64,000 bases of DNA from Rhyacichthys aspro (GCA_036850595.1 CM072159.1:1974529-2038528), one strand, 5' to 3'. Positions 24,360-38,189 are shown, numbered from the stretch's first letter. Program-made: numbers and translations. Notes: generated by a model not told the origin, from the letters alone.

Positions 24360-26870
24360 AATCTAAGTTAAGTTAAGTAAATAAGTAATATAGCGCTTAC
24401 TAAGAAAATCCAAAGCACGAACGTAAAGGTCATGCAATTTTAAAAGACGATCAAAAAAGTTAGTTTCAGCTCTTTATTCTAAACCTGCAGTAAATGTTTC
24501 CACATATATAGGAAACTATGAATTGAAACTCAGAGACAAAGCACAGAAGCCTGGTGTCCCATCTGTTCAATACAGTCCTGGTGGAGATGCACTTTTAAAG
24601 ATTACTTTTATGGCATTCGTGCTGTATTAGACCGCTCGCTGAGAAAAGAGCCACAGGAGATGGGTGAGAAGGAAAACAACAGTGCACACAACAAAAGGAT
24701 AACGATAAGGATAAAAATTTCAGTTTATTACAGAGACGTGACCAGGGCCTGGCTGCTCTGTCCAACAGTCCTTTATCTTGTGATAAAGATTGTGATTTAA
24801 TCATACTGTCTTAACATGCTGCTGTTTGACCAAGTGAAACCAGAGCGCAATCCAACATCAAAGACAGATCATTAAATATGATCAAAGAGAGTCCATATGG
24901 AGCTTCTTTCATTCAATGGAGAAGTAAATATTGTCTAATTTCAACATTTAACATAGAGACCATACGTTTTAGCCTTTGACCCATTTTTTTCTATCTGTTC
25001 TGCATTTGGAGACATTAAGAGTCCAGTACGTTACTGTAATATTCATTTTGGAGGTATGTCGAGGTATTGTGATAATAAATAGGTACAATATAGACCTATT
25101 AACAAAAAATGTATCTCCCATTCATTTAAATGAAAACACAAGTTGCATGGCTCTAAAGCTAAATGTGTATTACTTACTTAAAATTAAACATTTATGTGAT
25201 GTTATGTCAAGAATAGCAAGGTGGATTTTGCCTTCATGCATATTTAGGTAGAAAGCACTGCTCGATGGAAGCAAAACAGTCCAAAAAAACTCTCACATGG
25301 GTCATTTCATAGACCAAATTAGGTAATTATTAATACTAAAACTACTGCCCTCCTTTGTTGATCATTCACAGAAAACCTTCTTAGTATGCCAAGGATGAAC
25401 ATAGTCTAAATAAGAGATTGTTGAAGTTTTATAAAAAGGTGTATCTTTCTAGTTTATTTTCTTCAAAATGTGTCCAATTGTGTTCACTTTCATTATGTTG
25501 CAATCCTGCTCCACCACTGAATAAACAATAAACGTACAGTTTGTACAGCTTTAATGTGGGCTCATTTTCTCAAGCAGACACATATACAGAGAATATGGCT
25601 TAGAGTAGGAAGTGCGCTCTGTGCCAAGTGGCTTTTTTGTCTGATTTGTTTAGTGCTCCTTCACAGGACTGCTCTATCAGCAGACAGGGAGGAAATCACC
25701 TTTGCACAAATTGAAAATACTTGGCCTGAATCCACAGTGTGTTAGGAGACCTCTCTATTCACTTAGACATGCACTTTTAAAAATGTATATTAGCATAATA
25801 AGCGGGTAAGATGACAACAAGTTGTAAACTCATACATATATATTTAATTCTGGCTCCTCCATGTGGTGTTATTTGCCGTTTTGTACAAGGCCAATATAAC
25901 ATAGTCCTAGGCCTCCAGTGACTTATAGCTTGTAGTGTTTAGCAGGTGTAGCCAAAATACAGAACTTAAGAATATTGACCCCCTCCATAATATTCTTTAC
26001 CCCTCTCACAAACAGAACACACGTCAGTTAGATGCCCATTGCCAAAATCATCTTGTTTAAGCAGAATTTGCAATTCTGACATTTGACTTCCATTGTCAAA
26101 ATGCAGAATACTAGAAAATACATAACCTTGCAATACAAATGCAAAATCTTTGTAAATTTTTTTAGAAATTTAGGTCACAACAGCAAACCTGTCTAATTAC
26201 AGTGAGCAGTAGGCAGTGTGGTTAACGTGCGTCATTGTGTCAGTGTCACAGATGCATGACCTTTTCTCACTGGACTGTAATTAAATTAAATGGAGGCAGA
26301 CAGATGTCGTCTAAAGGGCAGTGCAGCTGGGCAGTGCTGACCTTCTCTCGTCTCTGAGATTCTCTGAGAGTGTGCTGAGGCACCGGGGGATTTCATTGAC
26401 TGCAGGGTGCTGTCTGTGGTAGATACTTATGCAAATCACTATTTACTTGGTTGTCACTGTGGGTTCTGTGTTCTATTTGATACTAAATGTGTCCTCAGTA
26501 AATTATTATCTTCTCTTAATTTGTCATTCTCTTTGTCCATTTGATCACTGAGCTAATATTTGTTTAGAACAATGGTTCTTTAAAAAATATGTGCCCTATG
26601 CTGGTTGTTGTAAAAGTGCTGGCTGTCATTGGAACAGGTAAAGAACAACTACTTATTGTTAAGTACTGTACAACATATTAAAATGTTCTCAGCATTAACA
26701 AACATGACATATGATTTTATCTATTCATATAAGAGGACGCCCTACAGTTAATTGACTTATGTGATTGAGATTTGGCTAAAAGTCCATGAACTTAACAAGT
26801 ACAATATTACATTGATTGTCTCTTATTCTTAAGAGCTTTGAGGAAGACACAGACCTGTAGTAATTAGAGT
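24360..26870. other. non-coding stretch
   Basis: There is no gene. The sequence aatagcgcttactaagaaaatcc (near 24388) looks like a retroposon tail. The rest is AT-rich with chance ORFs. Confidence 0.4.
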
Positions 26871-26879
26871 AAATCATAG

Positions 26880-27330
26880 ACCACACCCTCAATTTACACC
26901 AAATCAGCAGCAGCATCATGAGCGCTCCGTTCCGCTCAAGAAAGGTTGGGGTTCTATTTTTGAAGCGTGTCCGTGTCACTCTACGGAGCTACAGCAGGGG
27001 AAACACAGTAAGTAGACACAAATTGTCAAAATAAACTTCCATTGCCCTTTCAAAATAAAAGTTTTCCAATAGCAAGGTTGTGGCAGTTTGATGTAATATA
27101 CAACACCAAACACCAATTTTACAAGAACAATGTACGCACAATAGCGGCAACTTTGGGTTTAGACGGTAAGTAATTATCAAATCTACAGTACGTATAGGCA
27201 TGTCTTGTTTTCTCTGTCTCTCCAGCACAGTTACCCCCGGTGGCGTCCATCTTGTCCACTTTTGTTTGTTTACCAGAGGTTAAATTCACTTCACCAAACG
27301 TGTGGTGCAAAGACATGAGTGTAAAGTAAT
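26880..27330. repeat. possible dispersed element
   Basis: This segment (tgagcgctccgttccgctc, cactctacggagctacagca, gcggcaactttggg) is compositionally unlike its surroundings and resembles interiors of fish MITEs. Ends and duplications are not visible, so the assignment is weak. Confidence 0.25.
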
Positions 27331-27637
27331 GTAGCCTTTTTACTGAAAAGAACGTTTCTTCCCCACTCTTAAGTTAACTAAATGAGAGAATGAGAAGGAG
27401 CAAATTAATCCAGGCTGTGACCTGTAAAAACACTAAGCATATGTTGTATATCAATATTGATGGCCCATGTCGACATGTGTGGGCATATTCGATTTGTGAA
27501 ATGGACATGTGACATTGAGAGGGAGCCATTATCCAGCCACAAGTGGGCAGAGACAGTGTACCTTTGTGCCGGTCCCAAGCCTGGATACTAAGAGAGGGTT
27601 GTGTCATGAAGGGCATAACAACCTTTGCCAGACTAAA

Positions 27638-27800
27638 GCCTAGTCCACACAGAGACAGGCTTAGGCTCATCTGTAAAGGTTTTTGATTGTTTGGGTGTTT
27701 CATCCACACATTTTGAGAGCTGAAAAACGATCATTTTTTAAACATTTTCACATTTTCTTAGTACCGTGTTTACAGAAAACATTTTTGAAACAATAATGAT
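27638..27800. repeat. possible DNA-transposon fragment
   Basis: The sequence agcctagtccacacagagac, followed by tgaaaaacgatcattttt, resembles the end of a common fish non-autonomous transposon (GTCCACAC...GAAAACG...). The opposite end was not found. Confidence 0.3.
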
Positions 27801-27809
27801 TTCATGTCT

Positions 27810-29250
27810 GAGTAAATACCAACCTGATATGTAATTGGATAATATTTGTAATTAGAAATATTTGAAATGTGTCTTTAAGTGACTTTAATTTCCACACAGA
27901 GACAATCAACAGCATCTATTGCACGCCATAGACAATAAACAGGAAAACCTACTTCATTTAAACAATTTTACTAAGCTGTAAAAAGGGCACAGCTAAACTT
28001 GAATCTGCCAGAGGTTAGACTGACACCTCCTCCACAGAGCAGGGTTTATCAGCTCTACCACAGTCCGTCACATTCAAATACAGCCCAGATAAGGAGCTGA
28101 TGCAGAGGCCACAACAACTGTCACTCTGCTTCGACCACAGGGGTCGGCTCGACTGTGAGGAGGCAGAACATAAGGCCCAACATTACTGCAGGCTCCCAAA
28201 CAGTGAGACCAGTCCTCCCACTCAGGCAAAAAGAAACCAAGAGACGCATTGAGGCATTAAAGTCACCCTGAAATATCAAAACGTAAACTCATACTTTATA
28301 ATACCTACATGACATATTTGGATTTGAAAGGAGAAAATCACAGGTGGGTGTTCACACGTTCACACTGTCAGAATGCCTTTTTAATTTCCACATTTCTATG
28401 CAAATACATGCAAGTGTTTAGTCAGCTGTGCAGCTTTCATTTGGAGAGATAAAAAGCTTTTCACCATTGTTTTTGGCCAACTTTTTCCAGACTTTTCTGT
28501 TGAAATCAAACTAGAATAGTATGTGTGGAGTATTCTGTCAACTATAGTTAAAATCAAACAGATCACAATGAATTTCTGTATTGTTAAAGAAGTAAGTTAT
28601 GTATCTTTAGTCCATTTAAACAGACTGTTGTAGTGTGTTGAGTCATTCACGTCTGTCCTAGTCCCTCTGCTTTGAAACAAACAATGAATCCATTTTCTGG
28701 TATCCTTTTATCCAATCAGAAATGAGAACTCTATGTGAGAAGTGTATGGGCTGTGTCATTTTAAAAAATTGTGGAGCAAACAGTTTACATTGTTAAAATG
28801 GGTTTGAAGTGTCCCAAATAAGCATACTGTATTGTATTTTGTACTGCCCCTCGGCTTGTGGTTCCAACAGTGCGTAACGTAGATATTATGTGAGAAAAGT
28901 ATGTTTTCATTTTTCAAGGTTTTTGCTAACAATAATATTCTTTGACCTATTTTGAACTTTGCAATCAGTAAATATGATTTCTAATAACTACCCTTATAAT
29001 TATCCGCCCCTTTTGTTCAATAATTTGAAACATTCATTTGTATATGTTTTCATTTAGAATGCATCACATATATTGTGTAACTTAAATATGTGGCTATTCT
29101 TGCAGACCTTTCCTATTTATGACAAACTGTCCTCAGAATTCAGCAACTTTAAGAAATTCACCCAAAAAAATGTAATTTACTTATATTAGCTGTTGCCTAA
29201 GTTTATCCATGAATTATTTAACCATAGACTTCAATATGCAGACATCAGAG
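27810..29250. other. non-coding stretch
   Basis: No gene was recognised. The GC-richer part 28005-28250 lacks an open splice-bounded frame. Confidence 0.4.
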
Positions 29251-29869
29251 CCTCTCAATAAGTAAAAAGGTGCAGTAATAAATCCAGGCCTGTTTTATTG
29301 TCAATGGCAGTTGTATATTTTCTTGATGAACAGCTGCTGTGTTTGCATTTGGCTGAGCTACTGCTGTTGGCTCCTGCTGAGGGTCCAGAGTTCACCCCGC
29401 AGCAGGGGACGCCTATCACTGTGAGGGACACAACGTCTCCAGAGGGCACCTGAACACACCACAGAGCTGTCCACTGGATTTGATTAGCCTCACTCTGTTG
29501 GCGCGCTACAGTAGGATGTCTCATTGCTTTTAACCTTTACCTAATGCTGTAATACTAAGCTGCAGAGAGCGTGGCTCCCAAGTCACTCAAATAAGATAAT
29601 GAAGTTTCTGTGTGAGGGTGTTTTGATTCAAATGAATGAGGCAGAATATGCAAATACATCAAAACAACTTTTGAATCACAGGCTCCAAATGGATCTAACT
29701 ACATCCCAGACACAAAAATGAGTTCTCACTTTTTATGTCTCATCCAACACCCAGACCATCCTGTCATGTATGTTGAGGTGGGTCAAGAGAGGTCAAGGCA
29801 GCAAAATATATAGTGCTTCTCTTTGTGCCAGCTGTTTTCACATGATTTCACATGATTAAGGCTTATAAC

Positions 29870-30080
29870 ATACGTAGTTGGTAGGTAGCTACATAAGTAT
29901 GTTTTGTTGCTGTTGTTGATCTGTAGGTAGGCACGTAGAACAGTTGGTTTGGTTGCTTGAGAGGTATATTATTAGTGGTTAGAGGTAGGTAGTAGGGTAT
30001 AGGTAACTATGACTGCAGGTAGGTTGGCTGGTTAGTAGGTTGGTTGGTCAGATGGTAGGTTGGTAGAGAAGTAGGTGACT
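29870..30080 (+). repeat. degenerate GGTA/GGTT tetranucleotide repeat
   Basis: Over about 200 bases, units ggta, ggtt and gtagg recur imperfectly (for example ggtaggttggctggttagta). This is an old, decayed simple repeat. Confidence 0.75.
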
Positions 30081-30084
30081 CTGG

Positions 30085-31485
30085 CTTTTACGGTAGAACC
30101 CATATTTCTCCAGGGGAGGTCATTTTAAATGGACAGTCATTAGGGAGCAGCAAAATGGTTTGGCTCCCTTTGCGTCAGTCTAACATATGTTGTTTACTGA
30201 CATAATAAACAACATTTAATTCCAAGAAAGCTACCATTTTAAAGACAGCAAAATAACACTTGATTTTGTAAATCTTTCTGGAAATCACAGTTATTGCTTA
30301 TTGAAGGGGGATAAAGCTTTCTCTGGGTTAATTTGTCGGTTCGCCCAGTTTATGAAGTACAAACAGTAGTGCAGTATCCCTTTCCAATAATGGATGGATC
30401 TGACATAATTCTAGGCCTTGTGGGATTATTAGTGTGTTCAGTTCAACAGTGATTGCAAACATTACACGCGAAAATGACAGCTGACGTGAAGGGAACCCGA
30501 AAATAGTTTAGTGTCTCTCCTCATCGATTTCCACTCAGATGTTTTCCTGACTTTCTAACTTTCCTGACTCTCAACTGTGATTTGACATATTGTCACTATG
30601 CAGAAATTGCCCTGGCTTCTCTTCATTCCTCAGTGGATTTGGAAATACTTTGTCAAACTAGAAAATCAGACTTTGATTTAGTCACTTTACAGTACATGGA
30701 CATGTGAAGTCCATTGTTTCAAACATTCAGGAGATTGGTCAGAGTGGTGAATTCTAGAAGTAGAAAGTATTGCCCCTATGACATTTTAATCATTCAGATG
30801 TACCAATTATTTCTATATAGAATACTAAAAACCATAGCTTGTCAAAGACTGTAGTAACATATGTTTCTGCACGCTACTGTCATGTCTTAGTTCAATACAT
30901 TTGGAATATTTAATAATAATAAACTGGGTCAGACCTGTCGGATGTGTAATATCTCCATGGAGCTAATTACTTGGTGCAAAGCTGGGTGCTGACATTAGCA
31001 ACAGACCCTAGCTTTGGTAGTGCTCCAGGCCAAATCATTAAAATACACTGTGTCTTGTAAACACTGTTGTTTCTAAGGGAAAATGGCATCTGTATAAATA
31101 TTTAAAGGCTTTATTTCTTAATCCCACAGATTCTCACTCTCACGGTTTAATGGTGGCGAAGACAGTGTTTGTAATGTTTGTAAAAAGTTGATAAAATGCA
31201 TATGTTTATTTGAATTCTCTTGAGTAAGACAACAGAGTTCTTTTAAATTACAAATTTAAATTGCAATTTTCTCTTTTTGTCAAAGTCAAGGCCCAGCCCC
31301 AGCGGACCTCTGCTGTAAAGGCATGAAGATATAAATACACTTAAACTATAGCAACAAATTTAGGCTGAGATAAAAACACAAGATACCATATTGTAAGAGT
31401 GACCTGTAAAAAAACAAAACTTAAGACCTTTGATAGGCTTTATTATCATGGATATTACTTGACTACTGTCAAGTGACTAAAATAT
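30085..31485. other. non-coding stretch, nothing recognised
   Basis: This is AT-rich DNA between the tetranucleotide repeat and the hAT element. I see no gene. Confidence 0.45.
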
Positions 31486-33195
31486 TTAATTGTGTTAATC
31501 ACAGTCCATGACTGTGATTAACATGATTAATTGCAAATTTAAAATGCTGTGATTGTGTGTTGAAATAAAATAAAAAATGCAAGACAAACTAGTTTAAGGA
31601 AAGAGATCCTCCAGTTTTATTATCTGAACCATTAACATTTATATCATATGCCTATTTCAGAAATGAAACCTGTAAAGAGACAAAATAAACAGTCTGTACA
31701 TTCTCCATTTGAAATAAAGAGATGTATGGCAGACTAGTTTAAGGAAACAGATCCCACAGTTTAATTTCAACAATTGGCAGTTATATCACAGGTGTAAACC
31801 TATTTTAGAAATTAAATGTCTGTATAGAGACAAAATGATTAGTCTATACAGTGCAACTGTGAAACATTTCTCCTCTCCACTCAGACAGATTAGCTTATTA
31901 ACATTTTCAGGTGACAGAGCTGACCTCTTCTTCTGCACAATATGGCCTGCCAAAGAGAACACTCTCTCACATGGAACTGTTGATGCAGGTGTAGCCAAAT
32001 ACCTTTTTGCAATAAGGGCCAGTTTCTGGGCATCTGAATGGGCTGACCACCACTGTAGTGGACAAGTGTCTATGCTGACACAGGGCTCTGCCTTGTTCCT
32101 CTCTAGACATTTATCTGTGACTGGTGCCTCATCATCAGACTCTGAATCTGATCCCATCACTAGGAGGGTCATCTTCTTCTTTGGTTCTCTGGCTTTCCTT
32201 CTACTCCAGAAGTTTGTGGAGCAGGTCCTCCATCCTTCAGCATCATACTCAGCTTTTGCCACAGCTCTCCCCTCGCTGGGATCTAGAGCTGTTGCAACAT
32301 TTAACCACCACAGGTTTGAGCTCTCCTTTCACCTGTTGAGGTGCTTTGTGAATGCAGCCTTGAAGCCCACTATGTAGGCAGGGTTAACATCAGAGACTTC
32401 CACTGTATGCAGGAGATGGCATAGTGCAGGTAGCACCATGGAGCAGGATACATATTTTTCCCCATCTAGGAGCTGATGTACCTACAGAACAGAACAAACA
32501 ACTGGACAATTTGACTAAATGACAACAGTTTACATTCCGATGGCACCTATTCAAGGTATATGTTTTAAATGATTTCTACATAACTTATAAATTATTTGTT
32601 TTTATTAGTAAAATTCAAGAGAAAAAAAAACATGCATTATCTGCAGGGTTTTAGCAATGTTTCCAGCTTTGCCAGTCTGTCATAATGAGCTGAGGTTAGA
32701 ATGGCAAACTTATGCTTCTGCTGTGCCAGAGGCTGATTCAGTGGCTCTTTATTGTGTTGAAGCTGCCATACCATTTCAAGAGTGTCGGTACATCCTGCAT
32801 GAGGGACTCCTCTGATAGTCCATGAGAGACTATAGGTGTTTATGGACTGTGTTTGAAATGTCAGACTATTTTATGGCACTTGGCTAAAATGCTGTCAAAT
32901 CTGCTGTCCCGAAAAGCCATGCCGAGTACCCTTTGTAGAACGTGCGCCACTCAAGGCATATGCTCTAAAGGTAAACTCCTCATTAAGAGTATTGGGTTTC
33001 AGTTGACCATAATCTCCCACTCATTTGCAACATTGAAAAACACACCAGGTCGTGTCTTCTGCCGTCATTCTATGTAGCGTTCGCTGTACCCTTATCACAC
33101 AATAACAGATAACCATACTTATCAAATGATTAATTTGCGTTAAAAAAAATTCTCATTAACTCATTAATTTGTTTTAACTAATCGCAATTGTTTTT
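31486..33195 (-). mobile_element. decayed autonomous hAT transposon
   Basis: The element surrounds the transposase pseudogene. Both margins carry TTAATCGCAATTAA-like sequence (31488-31545: gtgattaacatgattaattg; 33120-33190: taactaatcgcaattg), typical of a ZBED/hAT family. Exact ends and a target duplication cannot be fixed by eye. Confidence 0.55.
31786..33020 (-). pseudogene. hAT transposase pseudogene (ZBED-like)
   Basis: The clearest part is the C-terminal dimerisation domain: LQWWSAHSDAQKLALIAKRY, then LATPASTVPCERVFSLAG and KRSALSPENVNKLICL. This is the signature of hAT transposases and ZBED proteins. Upstream on the minus strand, degenerate segments resemble further transposase regions: VHQLLDGEKYV..., a LEMVWQLQ segment, and SILAKCHKIV followed by HFKHSP. 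The frame is broken by a TGA at 32329-32331, further stops near 32860-32960 and shifts between segments. No active enzyme can be made. The ATG of the 158-residue ORF is internal, not a real start. Confidence 0.8.
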
Positions 33196-33199
33196 GATT

Positions 33200-35950
33200 G
33201 TAAGATTGTAAGGCCCCTAAGTGATGAACATCAGGATCGCAAACTGTTAGCTTTAAAGATTTTAAGTCTAAAATATTAGTATCAATTGAAGGCAGCCACT
33301 TTTATCTGGAGCTCCAAAGTATCAAAGTACATCAAAGCGCAATATTTCTGGTTCAAATCTGCAGTATTTACAAACATGACTTTTGAATGAAGTTGTGCCT
33401 AAAGCCTGTATATAACCATTGTGATTTACAATGCCACGTGTAGAAGTAAAAACAATTTGTAATTAGCTGGAGCTAAATTTCATATTTACATATTTTTGGA
33501 AACACACAAACATATCTGTATTTGGTATGTAGGGTTGCTAGCTCCAGAAGCTGTAGGTTGGCTATCGCCTTCTTGTCTAAGAAAAGGCAGCTGTCTTTTT
33601 GGTCTCCAGCTACATCCAGGTGAGCAATGGAGCGTTGCCTTAAATCGACTCATTCTGGGAAAAAGGGAGCAGGCTGCACAGGGAAATGTGATTTACTCCC
33701 ATCTTTGTTTCCTTGTGACTCAAGTCTGGCCACAGATAAATGTGACCATTCTGTGCGAATAGGAAGCATCAGTGCCTTCTATTTTCAAACCAGTCTCTGG
33801 TGATTTCATTGCTTTGAAATGTTCCTGCAAAAGTATCCAGGTTATAGACATCATGTTTTTACCTTTGGATTAGCTGATTATTTGCAGCACTCTTAAATCA
33901 TGTAGAAGAAGGTATGTAGCTTCATATCTCTGTGTTAACTCAAATTACTATAGAATTATGTGTTATTGATCGGATCTCATACCACTAATCAAAACATTTT
34001 TACACACAATGGATGTTTATATTTCACTGACTATAAACTCTATATAATGAGAAGCTATAGTATTGGTTTACAACAATTTGATTTGGAATAGTGGGTTGCA
34101 TAGTACTTATTCATAGGCTCCATTAGTTTAAATATAAAAAAGTATGCATGTTGCATGCATGATGCAAACCAAGATATTTAATAGAGAGGTCCATGATGTG
34201 TTGTTAATTTTTACTATAGTGCTTGTTGTTCTCTGACATTAAGAGCAAGAGCTAGTTTTCATTTTATGTCCCTTCTATTACAATGTTGTTTGTCAAAACA
34301 AAGAAAACATTCTCAACATATCTGTAGTTCATGGATCCTTTTTGCCTATCCTGAAAAAATTAAAGCTTCACAGAACCCAGTGGATGAAGCCATTTTAGTT
34401 TCATAACTCCCTGTTCCTGTTTCTACATCTTATGAACTAAATTGAATTGTTTCAAATATTTTCAAGTTGTCCCTGCAGGGCTACACACATGCTTTAAATA
34501 GTTGCACAGCCAACAGATGTAACTAAAATGTCACATTAAATCTTTTGTTGACCACAAGCTCTGAAGTAGCTCTATAGCTAAAAATGGAATAAAGTTGACC
34601 AAAATCACAGACATGGACAAGTCCTTCATAATACCTTTACCAATTATGTCCCCTAATATAATTATTTTGCTTAATATTTACAATTGTTTTGTCATTTTTG
34701 GTCTTTTTAGTGTTGCTGATAATGTCCTGGAAAGGGATGAACCCATAACGTGAACAGAGAAAGCAGAGGAAAGTGCTGAAACCCATTTGTAGTGCCATCA
34801 CTTAGACTACAGCACTGTGAGGACAGCTGACCTCCAGAGGCTTCTGCTGTGAAAAGCTAATGTGAGAGAATACTTTGTTCTAGTGCTCAGGCAGATTTAA
34901 TCCTGTCCACGTCCGGCTCTGATACCTGCTCCCTTCAGGTCCGATCACAGCTTTAATGTACAACATTAAAACATCCTGACCTCACAGTGAAGATGGAAGG
35001 ACAAATACAGGTTCTTTTTCTGCTAAAACATATGTGACGACTGGACTAAAACACATATATTACTAAACAAAAATGTCTCTGTCCAGAACCCAGTGGCTTA
35101 GAATGAAGAATTACAGACTAAAACTAACTAACTAAAACATATAGATAACCTTGCACAAATAACAGACAAACTGTTACAAAAAAGGGCCCTGATTAGGGAG
35201 TTAGTGAGGAAACATATGGATTATCCCGGAGTTTTGAATATCCTGATGGTGGTTCATTTTCTATTGTTGTGCTAAACTGCTCCGGTACAAGTTAGGCTCA
35301 AGATAGAGGATAGCAACACAGCACAGTGACCAACCAGAAGTAAGGAATGTTTATATGTAGCAGAGAAAAAAATGAAAAAAACCTGAATTTGTAGTTTTTT
35401 AGTGCTTTTCACTTTCCAAGATGGTGACGCCCTTACAACGCTACATTTACATTACACTAACAACAAAGAGACTAGACAAGCAAACTGATCCTGTTACCTG
35501 AACTTTGAAACTGACACAATACAGTATTATAGACAATATTATAACTTTTTATGCAGATATATCTCAGTTACAGTCCTGTCTGAGTTTGCTGTCTATGTGT
35601 GTAATAGGCTATATGTATCATGTTCAAAACCTCAATGTATGAAAACTTAACTTAAAATTAGCATTTATCACTTGCTAGAGTTATTTGAGAGTTTGTGAAG
35701 TTGCGACTTTGCATCGCTTACATGTAGAGAAAAAAGAAATTTGTCACAGTCTGTATTCATCTCTATTCATCTCAAAATGTAGTGAACTTTGATAGAAGGT
35801 AAACATGGACCTGCTGTCAGTCTGTTGTAAAAAACAAGACATAAAATACACTCTCTCGTCTCTGTGCTGTCGCTATTAGTCCCCAATAATTACCTCAAAA
35901 TAGGATATTATTAAAATAATACACATAGAATCAGTAATGTTATAACTAGA
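33200..35950. other. non-coding stretch, nothing recognised
   Basis: This is 2.7 kb of AT-rich DNA with only one short ORF (33496-33762, plus) without splice support or known domain. Confidence 0.4.
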
Positions 35951-35957
35951 CCTCACA

Positions 35958-36440
35958 ATGCAGCCTGCTTTCTCTAAAAACATTTTACAACATACATTTG
36001 AGATAAATCTGTCAGATAAAGTTAGTCCTACAGTTAGTATTTCTACCAGAGTTTGGGGTTTTAGCTTGTTTTACAAACATATTTTTTCCCAGTCTTCAAC
36101 ATCATCTTCAGTTCTGCTTTTGGAGAAAAGTGAGCCTAGAATCAGGAGCAGAGAGAGGAAAAGAGAGGCTGCAACAGCTCAGAGGCATGTTTTTTATCTG
36201 ACAAAACTATATTATGCTGCTACTTCTCTGAGAACAGAGTCATATAAAGTGAGTGCAGTGTTAAAACTCCAGAGGAGTTTCTCTGAGTGCACTGTAGGTC
36301 TGTCACATATGACGGAGCACTGTCTGTACATTTTACAGACGCTGGTTGTAGGCTGTGGCTCCAGGGCTGTCCTGTTTTACCTTCTCTTCCTAAATGAACA
36401 AGAAAAAAGGAAATATAGACTTTATATGTCAGTAAAATAA
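35958..36440 (+). other. 160-codon ORF of unknown status
   Basis: This is one of the longest uninterrupted frames in the window and has an ATG start. The product (MQPAFSKNILQHTFEINLSD...) includes a basic run EPRIRSRERKREAA and a hydrophobic stretch near the C-terminus (TLVVGCGSRAVLFYLLFL). I do not recognise a family. Codon use is AT-rich like the background, no promoter or splice context is evident, and a chance or transposon-derived ORF is more likely than a gene. Confidence 0.2.
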
Positions 36441-36865
36441 CCACTGAACCACTGTGTGCAAAAGCCTGTATATGTATTACTGTATGTTACACTTTTATTC
36501 TGTATTTACACTTTCCATACCTTTACTGTGATGGAATATGCTCTTGTTTTTTAAACTTTTATTGGCTTTATTATTCCTGTAAATGGCTCCACTGTTGGTC
36601 TAATTCTAATAAAGCATTACCTTCCCCTGTGACACACACTATAGTAAAATTTTTTGGACGATGCATTACCTGTTACAGCTCATTTTATGTTTCTCTGGTG
36701 GTTCATGTTCTTTCCAGTGCTTCATAGAGGGTTAAGGTCAACACTGACAGCTAGACACAAAAACAGAAGCTGTAAATGACTGTAAACTAAGCTAATGCAG
36801 AAAAACACACTGATAGCGCTAATGTAGCTAATGAACAACTAGCAGCTTCTCAAGTACATTATTAC

Positions 36866-37682
36866 AGGGCTGCCAACTCTCATGCATTCGCATTTGATTG
36901 GCTTCACATGCTCTCACGCCACACCCCAAATTACCCGTTTAAGTGTCCATGAAGCTACAAATGGTCATTATCAAATCTCTTCCTCTTACTCATTAGGAAA
37001 ATCCTACATTGGTGTAGATCCAGGTAACGTTTTTACTTGTACACGGTGCTTACAAATTCATTAAACATGTGCAACGATACATTAGTTAATAACGTTCAAT
37101 TAAAACTGCCGACTCTGATCAGAGCGACCCTTTGAGTCTGAGCATGCGCTCATGGCCCCCTCTCTTTTCTCCCTCACAGCACCTCTCTTTGACAGAGGCT
37201 CTGCTCGAGAGTGACTGTTTGTGCTTTACACATTTGTTACTCTCACCATAGCCAGCTAAAATATCATAACATCATCTACAATACCCCAAAATACAGGAAA
37301 TTACATATGTTTTTTAATTTTTTTCTGGGAGAGGCCCTCCAGACCCCCCTGCTGCATGGTATCAGATTATATCTGACTATAATTCCAAAGCTATCAAAAT
37401 GCTTCTTCTGGCAACTCAGCCTGCAATGAGTGCATGAGGTGCTTAGCACCATTAATTCTCTAACCCTAGATTTGCCCCTGGTACAAACTGAACCAAAAGA
37501 CCTGTAAGGTAAGCCTACACATGTAGAGTTATGAAATTGTAATTACTCTAAGACCCTGGACCCTACGTTGAGAAACACTGATATGACAAATGGTATTAAA
37601 ATGTTTTTAAGGTATGATACTCAATGGGGAAAACAAATTGAGCCAAATCTCACTCCAAGGTTTTTGAAAAGTTGGCAGCCCT
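36866..37682. mobile_element. hAT-like element with 8-bp target-site duplication
   Basis: The perfect 13-bp terminal inverted repeats are AGGGCTGCCAACT and its complement. The flanks attattac (36858-36865) and gttattac (37683-37690) match at 7 of 8 bases. The 817-bp length and lack of a transposase frame indicate a non-autonomous element. Confidence 0.8.
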
Positions 37683-38010
37683 GTTATTACAAAACATATG
37701 TTGCCCTGACAACACCAGTTATTAATTTACTTCAGTTATTTTGCAGCCGATGGAGGGTGACAGTAGTAAGCTCATTTTATGTTATAGCAGTATGAATACT
37801 AGTTGGCAATTGTAGCCTATAAAATGGTGAAAACACAAAGCCATATGTTAGCAGCAGCTTTACTACAGAACTAAATAAACCACAGAAGCAACAAGTGATT
37901 TATCAAGAGAAAGCTATGACACTTACCATTAGAAGTTCTCTGTTTGCACCGGGTTTGTTCTCGTAACTTTTCCAACGAGTGCAATCCAGCCCAAAATTCA
38001 TCTCTGAAAC

Positions 38011-38110
38011 GTTTCCCTCTCGCTTTTGTGTTTTATGCTTTTGAGCGTTTAGCGATAACAAATATCGCTAAAACAGTGAGAAAACCCTATAGTTTTCAGC
38101 AGCTTTATCC
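38011..38110 (+). repeat. dispersed repeat, copy 1
   Basis: The block gtttccctctcgcttttgtg to agttttcagcagctt recurs in direct orientation at 40899-40997 with a few differences and small indels. Outside the block the flanks diverge. The transposon family is unknown. Confidence 0.7.
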
Positions 38111-38189
38111 AGGTCACGTGACGGCTGGAGTACACGGGCTGCTCAGACTAAAGTTTCATTCCAGGTTTATGTTGTGTAATGGGGGTTAA

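Noticed and set aside
31835..32377. 180-residue plus-strand ORF
   Set aside because: It is the antisense shadow of the hAT transposase pseudogene.
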